Shown here in pieces: positions 19,480 through 29,677 of a stretch of 64,000 nt of DNA. Origin of the DNA: VAZQ01 sp963807865. GTDB taxonomy: Bacteria; Pseudomonadota; Alphaproteobacteria; Rhizobiales; Xanthobacteraceae. Positions within the stretch are counted from its first letter, which is position 1, and every line of letters starts with the position of its first letter. The stretch is from the NCBI GenBank assembly GCA_963807865.1, contig CAWEDK010000032.1, positions 62,001-126,000 of the forward strand, in the 5' to 3' direction. Both the position numbers and the translations under genes were made by a program. Below the pieces are notes generated by a model. The model saw only the letters and a list, made by a program, of their open reading frames with translations, was not told the DNA's origin and ran no database searches.

Positions 19480-19594
19480 GCAGACGCTGGGCCAGCACCA
19501 CCCCCAAAATCATTGGCGTCGCAGTCGAAGCCCGCGCGGCTGTAACTCTTCCGGGATAGGATAGGATCAGTCGGACACGCCTTGAGGTCTTACA

Positions 19595-20972
19595 ATGTAC
19601 CATGCGACGATCGGAGCTCGCCGCTATGCATTCCGGGATCTCAAGACGCTGTTGGCCAAGGCCTCGCCGCTGCGCAGCGGCGACCAGCTGGCTGGCATCG
19701 CGGCGGAGACCGGCGAGGAGCGTGTCGCGGCCCAGCGTGCGCTCGCGAATTTGCCGCTCACGACCTTCCTTCATGAGCATGTCGTTCCCTACGAAATCGA
19801 CGAAGTGACGCGGTTGATTGCCGACACGCACGACCGGGCAGCCTTCGCGCCGATCGCACATCTGACGGTCGGAGGAACTCCGCGACTGGCTCCTGTCGGA
19901 CGAGGCCACAGCGCAGCACCTGACCGCGTTAGCGCCGGGCGTCACACCCGAGATGGCGGCCGCCGTCAGCAAGATCAGCCGCCTGCAGGACCTCATCGTG
20001 GTGGCGGCGAAGTGCTCGGTGGTCACCAGGTTCCGCAATACGCTGGGGCTGCCCGGCCGCCTGTCGGTACGGTTGCAGCCCAACCACCCGACCGACGATG
20101 TGCGGGGCATCGCGGCAAGCATTCTCGACGGCCTTCTCCTCGGCGCGGGCGACGCCGTCATCGGCATCAACCCGGCGACCGACAGCCCAGAGCGCGCGCA
20201 TGCACTGCTGTCCATGCTGGACGAGATTCGGGTCAAGCTCGACATTCCGACTCAAACCTGCGTGCTGGCGCACGTCACGACGACGCTCGATTTGATCGGC
20301 AAGGGTGCACCGGTCGACCTCGTATTCCAATCGATTGCCGGGACGGAAGCCGCCAACCACAGCTTCGGACTCGATCTTGCACTGCTGGACGAGGCGCGCG
20401 ACGCTGCGCTGTCGCTTCGCCGTGGCACGATCGGCGACAACGTCATGTATTTCGAAACCGGACAGGGCAGCGCCCTGTCGGCGAACGCGCATCACGGCGT
20501 CGACCAGCAGACGCTCGAGGCGCGAGCCTACGCGGTGGCGCGCCGGTTCAAGCCGCTTCTGGTCAATTCCGTCGTCGGCTTCATCGGCCCCGAATATCTG
20601 TTCGACGGTAAGCAGATCACTCGCGCAGGATTGGAAGACCACTTCTGCGGAAAGCTCATGGGCCTGCCGATGGGCATCGACGTGTGTTACACCAATCACG
20701 CCGAGGCCGATCAGGACGACATGGATGCGCTGTTGGCATTGCTGGCCGCCGCCAATGTCACGTTCATCATGGGTGTGCCGGGCGCCGACGACATCATGCT
20801 GGGCTATCAAAGCACATCGTTTCATGACGCGCTGGCCATGCGCGATGTGTTCGGGCGTCGCCCGGCGCCGGAATTCGAATCCTGGCTCGGACGGCAGGGC
20901 CTGATGGATTCCGCCAACCGCATCCGGCCGCGCAACCTGCCCGGCCGTTTCCGGGCACTGCTGCCGGCTTGA
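19595..20972 (+). CDS. eutB: Ethanolamine ammonia-lyase large subunit (one frameshift)
   Basis: Catalytic B12-dependent subunit converting ethanolamine to acetaldehyde and ammonia. Recognisable segments include the N-terminus YHATIGARRYAFRDLKTLLA, RFRNTLGLPGRLSVRLQPNH, GDAVIGINPATDS, DLVFQSIAGTEAANHSFG, FETGQGSALSANAHHGVDQQ, GPEYLFDGKQITRAGLEDHF and GLPMGIDVCYTNHAEADQDD. The length, about 458 residues, is normal. One extra base near 19882 breaks the frame; removing it restores HLTVEELRDWLLSDEA. It overlaps nothing and is followed after four bases by eutC. No microcompartment genes are nearby, as is usual for alphaproteobacterial eutBC. Confidence 0.93.
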
Positions 20973-20976
20973 AGTT

Positions 20977-21768
20977 ATGGCCGACGACCGTCCCCCCTTC
21001 CTTGTTCCGCAACAGCCCACGCCGGACAACGAGGCGCTGTGGACCGATCTGCGACGGCTGACGACGGCGCGCATCGGACTGCGAAGGACCGGCCCATCCC
21101 TCGCCACCGGTCCGCTGCTCGATTTCCAACTTGCCCATGCCCGCGCGCGCGACGCGGTGTACGAGCAACTCGATCAAGCACGTCTGGCAACCGAGCTCCG
21201 CGAGCTCGGGTTGCCGGTCGTTGCGGTTTCGAGTGCAGCTCACGATCAGCAACAGTATCTGATGAGACCCGATCTAGGCCGGCGTCTTGAGCCGGAAGCC
21301 GAAGCCATGCTGGCGCCGTACGCAGGTGAGCACGACGTGGTGTTCGTCATTGCTGACGGCCTGTCCGCGGGCGCGGTGCAAACCCATGCGCAGCCGGTCC
21401 TGGCTGCGGTGTTACCCGGATTGCTTGCCGAAAAGTGGCGGATTGGGCCGTTGGTCATCGTTCGCCACGGACGGGTCGCGGTGGGCGATGCTGTCGCGAC
21501 TGCCCTTCATGCCGGCAGCGTGGTGGTGCTCATCGGTGAGCGTCCGGGCCTGACGGCGCCCGACAGCATGGGCGCGTATCTGACCTGGCAGCCGAACAGT
21601 CGTACCACCGACGCCAACCGCAATTGCATCTCGAACATTCGTCCCGCCGGCATCGGCTACGCCGACGCCGCCTTCAAGATCGCGCACCTGCTGCGGGCGA
21701 TACGCACCCGGCGGATCTCGGGCGTGCAACTTAAGGACGATTCGGATCGGCTACTGCTGAGCCGGTAG
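20977..21768 (+). CDS. eutC: Ethanolamine ammonia-lyase small subunit
   Basis: Intact, 263 residues. It partners EutB and helps bind adenosylcobalamin. Family marks are ARIGLRRTGPSLATGPLLDF, LAHARARDAVYEQLD, DVVFVIADGLSAGAVQTHA, VVLIGERPGLTAPDSMGAYL and SRTTDANRNCISNIRPAGIG. The start ATG 20977 is four bases after the eutB stop, so the two are one translational unit. The stop is followed at once by a 7-bp tandem repeat. Confidence 0.95.
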   Translation: MADDRPPFLVPQQPTPDNEALWTDLRRLTTARIGLRRTGPSLATGPLLDFQLAHARARDAVYEQLDQARLATELRELGLPVVAVSSAAHDQQQYLMRPDLGRRLEPEAEAMLAPYAGEHDVVFVIADGLSAGAVQTHAQPVLAAVLPGLLAEKWRIGPLVIVRHGRVAVGDAVATALHAGSVVVLIGERPGLTAPDSMGAYLTWQPNSRTTDANRNCISNIRPAGIGYADAAFKIAHLLRAIRTRRISGVQLKDDSDRLLLSR

Positions 21769-21772
21769 CCGG

Positions 21773-21800
21773 GCCGTCAGCCGTCAGCCGTCAGCCGTCA
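21773..21800. repeat. Tandem repeat, 4 x gccgtca
   Basis: Four perfect, contiguous copies of the 7-mer gccgtca fill the gap between the eutC stop and the stop of the minus-strand gene. The TCA of the last copy is the TGA stop of that gene read on the minus strand. Copy number is likely to vary by slippage. Confidence 0.9.
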
Positions 21801-22220
21801 GGGTTGCTTGGTCAACTCGGTACAGGACGCAATGCGCGAGGTGGCCGATAGCGCCATGAAGCATAGCTCCACGCGGTTCGGCGCGAGCATCGTGCCGACG
21901 GTGTACCCATCGTCGTCGACCATGTGGATCGTTCCGTTGCGCGAAATCACCGCAATGACCGGATCATTGCCGCGCGCCGACGAAAACGTTCCCGAAAAAC
22001 GGCGGCCGTCCTGCTTGTCGACCGTCAGCGTGAACGCAATGCTGCTCAACCGCGGCGCGGGGGCTGCGGTCCCGGCGTGGTGGGGATTGCCGACTCCCTG
22101 GACGATCGATTCGCTTTCGCCCTTCCATGTGCCGCGCAAGTCGGGAACCGCGGGCTGCGCCATCGCGGTCGGTGCAATTGTCAACATCGAAAGAACGATG
22201 AGTGAAGCAAGCTTCGTCAT
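21798..22220 (-). CDS. Secreted protein of unknown function
   Basis: 140 residues from ATG 22220, which has ggagga about ten bases upstream. The longer frame has no support. A signal peptide (MTKLASLIVLSMLTIAPTAMAQ) is followed by a small domain with LRGTWKGESESIV, SSIAFTLTVDKQDGRRFSGT, ISRNGTIHMVDDDGYTVGT and VELCFMAL. The pattern of repeated beta-strand-like segments with a conserved GTW start suggests a small lipocalin- or OB-like beta barrel, but no family can be named with confidence. It converges on eutBC and ends inside the gccgtca repeat. Confidence 0.65.
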   Translation of the reverse strand: MTKLASLIVLSMLTIAPTAMAQPAVPDLRGTWKGESESIVQGVGNPHHAGTAAPAPRLSSIAFTLTVDKQDGRRFSGTFSSARGNDPVIAVISRNGTIHMVDDDGYTVGTMLAPNRVELCFMALSATSRIASCTELTKQP

Positions 22221-22312
22221 GGCCGATTTTCCTCCATCTCCCGAACCACTGAACCAGCAGTATCGTGCGCAAGCGCAAGCCCGGCAAGCCATGCGACCGA
22301 TGCGCGAATATC

Positions 22313-23074
22313 CTAGTTCTTCAGCCGGTACCCGGTCTTGAAGATCCACCACACGATGCCGAGACAGGCGACCAGGAACAGCGCCGCCGCCGCCAGGCTG
22401 AAGCCGACGTTCACGTCGGCGATTTCAAAGAAGCTCCAGCGGAAGCCGCTGACCAGATAGACGATCGGATTGAACAGCGCGATCGTCTGCCACACCGGCG
22501 GCAGAACATTGATCGAATAGAAGGTGCCGCCCAGGAACGTCAGCGGCATGATGATCAATAGCGGCACCACCTGCAGCTTCTCGAACCCGTCGGCCCAGAT
22601 GCCGATGATGAAGCCGAGCAGGCTGAAGGTCACCGCGGTCAGGACCAGAAAGGCCATCATCCAGACCGGATGCGCGATGTGCAAAGGGACAAAGAGTGCC
22701 GAGGTCGCCAGGATGATCAGGCCAAGAATGATCGATTTGGTGGCCGCCGCGCCGACGTAACCGAGCACGATCTCGAACGGCGATACCGGCGCCGACAGGA
22801 TTTCGTAGATCGTTCCGACAAAGCGCGGGAAATAGATGCCGAACGATGCATTCATGACGCTTTGCGTCAGCAGCATCAGCATGATCAGACCGGGCACGAT
22901 GAATGCGCCGTAGCTGATGCCTTCGATCTCGCTGATCCGCGTGCCGATCGCGGCGCCGAACACCACAAAATACAATGAGGTAGAGAGCACAGGGGAGACG
23001 ATGCTCTGCAACAGCGTGCGCCCGGTGCGCGCCATCTCGAACATGTAGATCGCGCGGACGGCATAGAGATTCAT
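22313..23074 (-). CDS. ABC-2 type transporter permease
   Basis: Intact, 253 residues with six membrane spans. The N-terminal helix (RAIYMFEMARTGRTLLQSIV) and the motif PLTFLGGTFYSINVLPPVWQ are typical of ABC-2 membrane proteins such as NodJ/YadH. The family exports drugs, polysaccharides or lipids. Its ATG overlaps the TGA of the ATPase gene (ATGA), so the two are translationally coupled. The exported substrate is unknown. Similar YadGH-type pairs are widespread and not well characterised. Confidence 0.88.
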   Translation of the reverse strand: MNLYAVRAIYMFEMARTGRTLLQSIVSPVLSTSLYFVVFGAAIGTRISEIEGISYGAFIVPGLIMLMLLTQSVMNASFGIYFPRFVGTIYEILSAPVSPFEIVLGYVGAAATKSIILGLIILATSALFVPLHIAHPVWMMAFLVLTAVTFSLLGFIIGIWADGFEKLQVVPLLIIMPLTFLGGTFYSINVLPPVWQTIALFNPIVYLVSGFRWSFFEIADVNVGFSLAAAALFLVACLGIVWWIFKTGYRLKN

Positions 23075-23997
23075 TGTCCCGTCCTCACCAGACCGACGAA
23101 GATGTCTTCGAGCGAACTCTGCGTCGTGTGGAGGTCCCTGAACCGGATGCCGGCCTGCCGCAGTTCGTCGAGCAGCGTGGTGATGCCGGTGCGTTCGGCC
23201 TGCGTGTCGTAACTGTAGGTCAGCGCCCGGCCGTCGGAGGCCAGGGTGAGCTGATGGTGCGCAAGCGCCGGCGGCACCGCATCGATCTTGCTCTGCAATT
23301 CGAGCGTCAACTGCTTTCGCCCCATCTTGCGCATCAGCTCGGCCTTGTCCTCCACCAGAATGATCTCGCCCTTGTTGATGACGCCGACCCGGTCGGCCAT
23401 TTCCTCGGCTTCCTCGATGTAGTGCGTCGTCAGGATGATGGTCACGCCGGCGGCGCGCAGCTCACGCACGATCTGCCACATGTCTTTGCGCAGTTCGACG
23501 TCGACACCCGCGGTCGGCTCGTCCAGAAACAGGATTTGCGGCTCGTGCGAGAGCGCCTTGGCGATCAGCACCCGCCGTTTCATGCCGCCGGACAGCGTCA
23601 TGATCTTGTCGTCCTTCTTGTCCCACAGGGACAGGTCCTTGAGCACCTTGGCCACGTGATCGGGATTGTACGGTTTGCCGAACAAGCCACGGCTGAAGCA
23701 CATGGTGGCCCACGGTGTTTCGAACAAGTCGGTCGTCAGTTCCTGCGGTACGAGCCCGATCGACGCGCGCGCCGCGCGATAGTCGGCGGCGATATCGTGG
23801 CCGTCCACTGTCACCGACCCCACCGTGGACCGCACGATCCCGCAAATAATGTTGATCAGCGTCGTCTTGCCGGCGCCGTTGGGCCCAAGCAGGGCGAAAA
23901 TCTCGCCGCGCTGCACGGCCAGATTGATGTTCCGCAGGGCGCAAAACCCGGAGGCATAGGTCTTGGAAAGATTCGAAACCGAGATGACAGGCTGCAT
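23071..23997 (-). CDS. ABC-2 type transporter ATP-binding protein
   Basis: About 308 residues from ATG 23997 (MQPVISVSNLSKTYASG). Walker A is LLGPNGAGKTTLIN, the signature LSGGMKRRVLIAKAL, Walker B ILFLDEPTAGVD, and the switch histidine lies in LTTHYIEEAEEMAD. A C-terminal DUF4162-like extension (LTLELQSKIDAVPP, LHTTQSSLEDIFVGL) is typical of YadG-type exporters. The frame is open another 34 codons upstream to 24099 but those residues look like no family member. The ribosome site is weak. Confidence 0.87.
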   Translation of the reverse strand: MQPVISVSNLSKTYASGFCALRNINLAVQRGEIFALLGPNGAGKTTLINIICGIVRSTVGSVTVDGHDIAADYRAARASIGLVPQELTTDLFETPWATMCFSRGLFGKPYNPDHVAKVLKDLSLWDKKDDKIMTLSGGMKRRVLIAKALSHEPQILFLDEPTAGVDVELRKDMWQIVRELRAAGVTIILTTHYIEEAEEMADRVGVINKGEIILVEDKAELMRKMGRKQLTLELQSKIDAVPPALAHHQLTLASDGRALTYSYDTQAERTGITTLLDELRQAGIRFRDLHTTQSSLEDIFVGLVRTGQ

Positions 23998-24177
23998 GGG
24001 GGCAAGTACCGATGCGGGACGGCGGATGTGGGGGAGGATTCGGGCGGCGACCTTAGCGACATATTGGTCCGGGGTCGAACGTGCCAGGGGGCGCGTCACG
24101 TAACCTTGAGGCAGTAACCCCCCCTTAAATCGCCCAATTTACGGTGCCAGTCGGACTGGTATCGACGGGAGCCGACA

Positions 24178-26267
24178 TTGGCGAGGCGAAAGAGCGGCGA
24201 GCGGCGTGAGCCGGCGCTCGGCGCAAGCTCTGATGCGGACAGCGGCAGGTCAAGCTCCGCACGCAAGCGCAAGGCCGGCGGGCGCTCGGGCCGAGGCGGC
24301 CGGTCGCTGCTGCGGCGGTCGATCTACTGGTGTCTCGTGCTCATGCTGTGGGGCGCGGTCGCGGCCGGCGGTGCGCTCGCCTACGTGGCCTCGACGCTGC
24401 CACCCATCCAGGACCTGGAGATTCCGAAGCGTCCGCCGAAGGTGGAGATCGTCGCGCTCGACGGCCGGTCATTGGCGGTGCGCGGCGAAATGAGCGGCAC
24501 CGACGTCCCGATCAAGGACTTGCCGCCCTATCTGCCCAAGGCGTTCATCGCGATCGAGGACCGCCGCTTCTACAGCCATTTCGGCATCGATCCCGTCGGG
24601 CTCGCGCGCGCGCTGGTGGCGAACGTGATGCACCGGGGCGTGTCGCAGGGCGGCTCGACCATCACGCAGCAGTTGGCCAAGAACCTGTTCCTGACCCAGA
24701 ACCGCACGCTCTGGCGCAAGATGCAGGAGGCGGTGCTCGCCATCTGGCTCGAACACAAGTTCACCAAGAACCGAGATTCTCGAACTCTATCTCAATCGCG
24801 TCTATTTCGGCGCCGGCGCTTACGGCGTCGAGGCGGCCGCCCAGCGCTACTTCGGCAAGCCGGCAAAGCAGGTGAAGATCGCCGAGGCCGCGATGCTCGC
24901 GGGCCTCGTCAAATCGCCGTCGCGGCTGGCGCCGAGCCGCAATCCCGAACGGCGCCGAACGCCGCGCGCAGATCGTGCTTGCCGCGATGGTCGATGCGGG
25001 CTTCGTCACCGAGACCATGGCGAAGACCGCGCTGGTCGCCCCCGCGCACGCGGTGAAGCCGGCGGGCGCGGGCTCGGTCAACTACATCGCCGACTGGATC
25101 ATGGACGTGCTCGACGACCTGGTCGGCCGCGTGGAGCAGGATCTGGTGATCGAAACCTCGATCGATGCCAACCTGCAGGCCGCCGCCGAAAAGGCCCTGG
25201 TCGATGAACTCGCCCTCAAAGGCGCGAAATTCGACGTCCAGCAGGGCGCGATGGTGGCGATGACGCCGGAAGGCGCAATACGCGCACTGGTCGGCGGCAG
25301 GAACTATGGCGAGAGCCAGTACAACCGCGCTGTCGCCGCCAAGCGCCAGCCCGGCTCGGCGTTCAAGCCGTTCGTCTACCTGGCCGCGCTCGAACGCGGA
25401 CTCACGCCGGATAGCGTTCGCGAAGACAAGCCGATCGCGATCAAGGGCTGGAAGCCCGAGAACTACAGCCGGGAATATTACGGCCCTGTGACACTGACGC
25501 AGGCGCTCGCGATGTCGCTGAACACCGTCTCGGTGCGCCTCATCCAAGAGGTCGGCGCGGCCGCGGTGGCAAAGACCGCCTACCGGCTCGGCGTCTCGTC
25601 GAAGCTCGAGCCGAACGCGTCGCTGGCGCTCGGCACCTCGGAGGTCTCCCTGGTCGAACTGGTGTCCGCCTACGTACCGTTCGCCAACGGCGGCGACGCG
25701 GTCGCGCCGCACGTCATCGAGCGGGTGCGCACCGTCGGTGGCAAGGCGTTGTTCGTGCGAGCGGCCCAGCGCTACGGCCAGGTGATCGAACCGCGATACG
25801 TCGCGATGATGAACGCCATGATGCGCGAGACGCTGCTGATGGGCACCGCGCAGAAGGCGAACCTTCCAGCTTGGCAGGCGGCCGGCAAAACCGGCACCAG
25901 CCAGGATTTCCGCGACGCTTGGTTCATCGGCTACACCGCGCACCTTGTGACGGGGGTGTGGCTCGGCAACGACAATTCCTCGCCGACCAAGAAGGCGACC
26001 GGCGGCGGACTGCCGGTGGAAATCTGGACCAAGGTCATGAAGACCGCCCATCAAGGAGTGCCGGTCGCCGCGCTGCCGGGCCTCGCGGGCCCGTCGCTCG
26101 CATCGTTCGGACAACCGGCGGGAATATCGCTGACGCCGCCGGCGCCGGTCGCGCAGGCCGGCGGATATCCGCAAGGCCAGCCCGTCGGTAACCGGGCTGG
26201 CGCGCCGGAGCAGATCGACCGCGGCATGGACGGCTGGTTCCTCGACCGCGTCTTCGGCCGGCGCTGA
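24178..26267 (+). CDS. Class A penicillin-binding protein, PBP1A family (two frameshifts)
   Basis: Bifunctional transglycosylase/transpeptidase for peptidoglycan. A basic cytoplasmic N-terminus leads to one membrane anchor (WCLVLMLWGAVAAGGALAYV, about residue 60). The GT51 domain shows the catalytic region IAIEDRRFYSHFGID (about 125) and GGSTITQQLAKNLFLTQNR. The transpeptidase has the serine in GSAFKPF (25353-25373), the SLNT triad and KTGTS (about 25887). Frame changes near 24775 and 24950 are needed (restoring EILELYLNRVYFGAGAYGVE and RAERRAQIVLAAM). TTG 24178 is taken as the start since no better codon precedes the anchor. The proline-rich tail is normal. Confidence 0.88.
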
Positions 26268-26322
26268 CCGAGCGCAGCCGGCGCTATACTCGCTTCGGCA
26301 CTCATAGACCCGGAGCGAGGTC

Positions 26323-27114
26323 ATGCGGCTTACGGATAAGGTTGCGATCGTCACCGGCGGTGCGCGCGGCATCGGCCTCGCGATCGCGCGGCGCTACCTC
26401 GCCGAGGGCGCCCGGGTCGTCATCGCCGACGTCGATGTTGCCGCCGGCGAGGCCGAAGCCAAGGCGCTCGGCGGCAACTGCCGGTTCGTCGCGACCGACG
26501 TCGGCGACGCCCGCGCGGTCGCAAACCTGATCGACCAGACCATCGCGGCGTTCGGCCACCTCGACATCCTCGTCAATAACGCCGGCATCATCCATGCCGC
26601 CGACTTCCTCGACCTCACGGAAGCCGACTTCGACCGCGTGCTGCGGGTCAATCTCAAGGGCGCGTTCCTGGCAGGCCAGGCCGCCGCCAAGCGTATGGTG
26701 GAAGAGGTCAAGGCCGGCCGAGCGCCCGGCGCCGTCGTCAACATGAGCTCAATCAACGCCGTAGTGGCGATCCCCAATCACGCGCCCTACTGCGTCTCGA
26801 AGGGCGGCATCGATCAGCTCACCAAGGTGATGGCGCTCGCCCTCGCGCCCCACGGCATCCGCGTCAACGCCATCGGCCCCGGCTCGATCATAACCGACAT
26901 CCTCAAGGCGGTCGCCACCGACCGCGAGGCCAAGCGCCGCATCTTCGCGCGCACGCCGCTTGGCCGCATCGGCGACCCGGACGAGATCGCCGCGGTCGCG
27001 GTCTTTCTCGCATCGGCCGATGCGAGCTACATCACCGGCCAGACCATCTATGCCGACGGCGGGCGGCTCCCGCTCAACTATACCGTGCCGGTCGACGACG
27101 CGGCGCTGGGCTAG
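26323..27114 (+). CDS. SDR family NAD(P)-dependent oxidoreductase
   Basis: Intact, 263 residues. Classical short-chain dehydrogenase: cofactor motif TGGARGIGLAIA (about 11-22), acidic residues in VVIADVDV pointing to NAD, NNAG at about 85, catalytic Ser in NMSSIN (about 143), YCVSK (about 157-161) and ASYITGQTIYADGG. The substrate is unknown. ATG 26323 is preceded by gagcgaggtc. Its stop overlaps the stop of the convergent minus-strand gene by four bases. Confidence 0.88.
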   Translation: MRLTDKVAIVTGGARGIGLAIARRYLAEGARVVIADVDVAAGEAEAKALGGNCRFVATDVGDARAVANLIDQTIAAFGHLDILVNNAGIIHAADFLDLTEADFDRVLRVNLKGAFLAGQAAAKRMVEEVKAGRAPGAVVNMSSINAVVAIPNHAPYCVSKGGIDQLTKVMALALAPHGIRVNAIGPGSIITDILKAVATDREAKRRIFARTPLGRIGDPDEIAAVAVFLASADASYITGQTIYADGGRLPLNYTVPVDDAALG

Positions 27115-28262
27115 GCGCGCCCCCACAGTTCCTCGCTGGCAAGGCGTGCGCCTTCTGTGAGGCTCTCGAATTTCGCCCACATCACCTGAGGATGGACCCG
27201 CTGGACCTCCTGCGACTGGGCGAAGCCACAGTCGGTACCGGCAATGACGTTCTCGCGGCCGACGAGCTTGGCAAAGGTGACGATTCGCTCGGCCACCAGC
27301 CGCGGATGCTCGACCGTCGTCGTATGGTGTGTGACGACGCCGGGGATCAGAATTTTCCCCGCCGGCAGCTTGGCCTTCTGCCACACATACCACTCGTGTT
27401 CGTGCCGCACGTTGGCCGCCTCGATCGAATAGGCGCCGGCTCTTACCTTGAGGATCAGATCGACGATGTCCTCAAGCTCCGCATCCGCGACATGCGGCAC
27501 GTGCCAGCTTCCAAAGCAGATGTGATATCGGACGCGGTCTTCCGGGATGCCTTCGAGCGCGTGATTGAGCGCGTCGACGCGCAGTTCCGCCCATTCGCTG
27601 TAACGCTGCGGGCTCTCCGCGACCAGATGGTCGTACATGTTGGCCAGCACGGCATCGTCGACCTGCAGGACGAAGCCGGCGTTATGGATCGCCAGATATT
27701 CCTCGCGCATCGCGCTGGCGATGGCGAACACGTAATCGCGCTCGTTCGCATAGTGTTCGTTGGCGGCGTCATAGCCGACGCTCGCCGGCGCCACCGCCGT
27801 GAAGAATGCCTCTTCCACGTTTGCGGCTGCGACTGCGGCCTTGAGGTTGTCGAGATCGCGGCCGACGCTGGCCTGTCCCTGATAGGTGATCGGCCTGACG
27901 CAGGCGTGCCCGGGCGTGCCGACCGTCCCGCGTGGAAACTCCGCCGCCATGAACTCCGCGAACCGGATGCGATCTCGGCCGAGCCATATGGCCGGATAGA
28001 GCTTGTCCGGCCGCCGATCGAATCCGCTCAGCCGCTCCAGGCTGTAGTTGGCCCAGCCGGACTTGCCGAACTCGCCGTCGTTGACGACGTCGATGCCGGC
28101 CTTCGCCTGCTGCAACACGACGTCGGCGACCGCGTGCCGGAGTTCCCGGTCGCGCGCTGGCCGATGCGCAGGGTCGCTGTCTTTCGCGGCATTGAGCAGC
28201 GCCTTGGGCCGGATCAGGCTGCCCACATGCGTCGTCAGGATGCGATGTTCACTGCGCTTCAT
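27111..28262 (-). CDS. Cobalamin-independent methionine synthase II-like protein
   Basis: Intact, 383 residues, corresponding to the C-terminal catalytic barrel of MetE as a stand-alone protein. Marks are the N-terminus ILTTHVGSLIRP, QQAKAGIDVVNDGEFGKSGW, FVLQVDDAVL, YHICFGSW-H, and GTDCGFAQSQ near the end, where Cys is the expected zinc ligand. Such short MetE-like proteins in proteobacteria are found beside catabolic genes and often lack proof of methionine synthesis. A methyl-transfer role on another thiol or amine is possible. The TRAP binding protein gene lies just upstream on the same strand, suggesting a shared unit. Confidence 0.82.
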   Translation of the reverse strand: MKRSEHRILTTHVGSLIRPKALLNAAKDSDPAHRPARDRELRHAVADVVLQQAKAGIDVVNDGEFGKSGWANYSLERLSGFDRRPDKLYPAIWLGRDRIRFAEFMAAEFPRGTVGTPGHACVRPITYQGQASVGRDLDNLKAAVAAANVEEAFFTAVAPASVGYDAANEHYANERDYVFAIASAMREEYLAIHNAGFVLQVDDAVLANMYDHLVAESPQRYSEWAELRVDALNHALEGIPEDRVRYHICFGSWHVPHVADAELEDIVDLILKVRAGAYSIEAANVRHEHEWYVWQKAKLPAGKILIPGVVTHHTTTVEHPRLVAERIVTFAKLVGRENVIAGTDCGFAQSQEVQRVHPQVMWAKFESLTEGARLASEELWGRA

Positions 28263-28314
28263 TCCGAAAGATCCTCACCTTGCAACTCACGCGCCGGCTT
28301 GAAGCGGATGGGCT

Positions 28315-29343
28315 TCAATAAGCCGACTTGTATTCGGCGAGCGTCTTGCGCAAATCATCCATGATCGCTTTCGGATCGCCGTTGGCTTTGCGCACCGATG
28401 CCTCCCAGGCCGTCGTCACGGGTCCGGCCGACTTCCGCCACGCCGCAAGCTGGTCCGCGCTCAGCGGATAGACCTCCTGGCCGGGCATCGCCTTGATCTT
28501 CTCACGGCCGCCGGCTTCGAACTCCGCCCACGGCGCGGCGATCTTCAGCGCCCAGTCGCTCGTGCAGTGCTGATCCATGACCCGCTTCTGCGCGGGCGAC
28601 AGCGAATCGTACTTCGACTTGTTCAACACCCAGAGCTGTTCGGAGATGTAGAGCGGCGAGTCGATATGGTACTTCGTGACCTTGTCGATCCCGAACAGCA
28701 GCATCGATCCCCACGGCGAGCCGGCCGCATCGGCGACGCCCTTCTCCAGCACATCTCGGATCTCGGGGGCCGAGGCCTGGATGTTGGTCGCCCCGAGGAG
28801 CGTCATCCAGCTTGCGATCACGGCGTTCGGCGAACGCACCTTGAGCCCGGATATGTCGGCCGGGGTCACGGCCTTCTTCTTGGTGAAATGCAGTGTGCCC
28901 GGATCGTGCGCAAAGGCGAGGCAGTAGCGGACGTCCTTCATTTCGCGGTCGGCATAGCGCCGATACCATGCGTCAAGCGCGGCGCTGCCCTCCCTGGCAT
29001 TGGAGAAAATGAACGGCAATTCCACCGCGCCGATGATCGGGAAGCGGCCGGGCTCATAGCCCGGGTTGACGTGGCTGACATCGGCGATGCCGTCACGCGC
29101 CATGTTGTAGTGATCGAATGCCTTGCCAAGCTGCTGGGCGGGGAACAGCGTGACCTTGATGGTGCCGTTCGAGGCCTTCTCGATCGACTCACCCCAGGAC
29201 ACCGCGGCGGCATGCATCGGATGCGTCGGCGGCACCCAATGCGAGAACTTGAGAGTCACCGGCTTGTCCTGCGCCCATACTTGCGGCGCAAGCACGCATC
29301 CGAAAAGCAGCGCGGCGACCACGCTCGATGACGTCACTCGCAT
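28315..29343 (-). CDS. TRAP transporter substrate-binding protein, DctP family
   Basis: Intact, 342 residues. Signal peptide MRVTSSSVVAALLFGCVLA ends near VWAQDK. The mature protein shows VTLKFSHWVPPTHPMHA, TIKVTLFPAQQLGKAFDHY, GIADVSHVNPGYEPGRFP, LKVRSPNAVIASWMTLLGA, DVLEKGVADAAGSPWGSMLL. The conserved arginine that holds a carboxylate is in LKVRSPN. No DctQ or DctM gene adjoins it. The MetE-like gene lies 52 bases downstream. Carboxylate or sulfur-containing ligands are possible. Confidence 0.88.
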   Translation of the reverse strand: MRVTSSSVVAALLFGCVLAPQVWAQDKPVTLKFSHWVPPTHPMHAAAVSWGESIEKASNGTIKVTLFPAQQLGKAFDHYNMARDGIADVSHVNPGYEPGRFPIIGAVELPFIFSNAREGSAALDAWYRRYADREMKDVRYCLAFAHDPGTLHFTKKKAVTPADISGLKVRSPNAVIASWMTLLGATNIQASAPEIRDVLEKGVADAAGSPWGSMLLFGIDKVTKYHIDSPLYISEQLWVLNKSKYDSLSPAQKRVMDQHCTSDWALKIAAPWAEFEAGGREKIKAMPGQEVYPLSADQLAAWRKSAGPVTTAWEASVRKANGDPKAIMDDLRKTLAEYKSAY

Positions 29344-29677
29344 CTTCTCCTCCCGAATTCAGAATTTGTTGTTGGCCGGCAGCTTGCTCCTTATCACAGG
29401 TTGCGCCCGCCGATCTGGGTCACTGCCGATGCGCGGCGCGAGATCGAGCGAAGCTTCGGAATGCGTTGCGCGCTGTCCCACTCGCGACAAGTTCGCGCAA
29501 CTTGGGCAGCGCATTCATGGCCTGCGATGCTCCCGCTCGACCTTTGAATTCAGGCTCTATACAATCATCTTCGATGTCAACGGGCACCGGTCGGCCGGCA
29601 CGCAACAACGACGGTGACATCCTGATCGACACGCAAGCGGTTCGAAGAAACCGCGCGCACCGCACTGGGAGGAATTC
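29344..29677. other. Divergent intergenic region, no gene seen
   Basis: 334 bp between the DctP gene and the Liv-type binding protein gene. A frame from 29328 to 29681 is open but its composition and sequence resemble no protein. The region becomes AT-richer towards the downstream gene and contains one weak promoter-like arrangement (listed separately). Confidence 0.4.
29536..29563 (+). promoter_or_regulatory. Possible promoter for the Liv-type binding protein
   Basis: ctcgac and tataca are separated by 16 bp, about 115 bp before ATG 29678. The -10 part is a reasonable match to the vegetative consensus and the -35 part is weak. It is offered only as the best candidate in this gap. Confidence 0.22.

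Noticed and set aside
21773..21800. CRISPR-like array
   Set aside because: Only four contiguous 7-bp units without spacers, so an ordinary tandem repeat.
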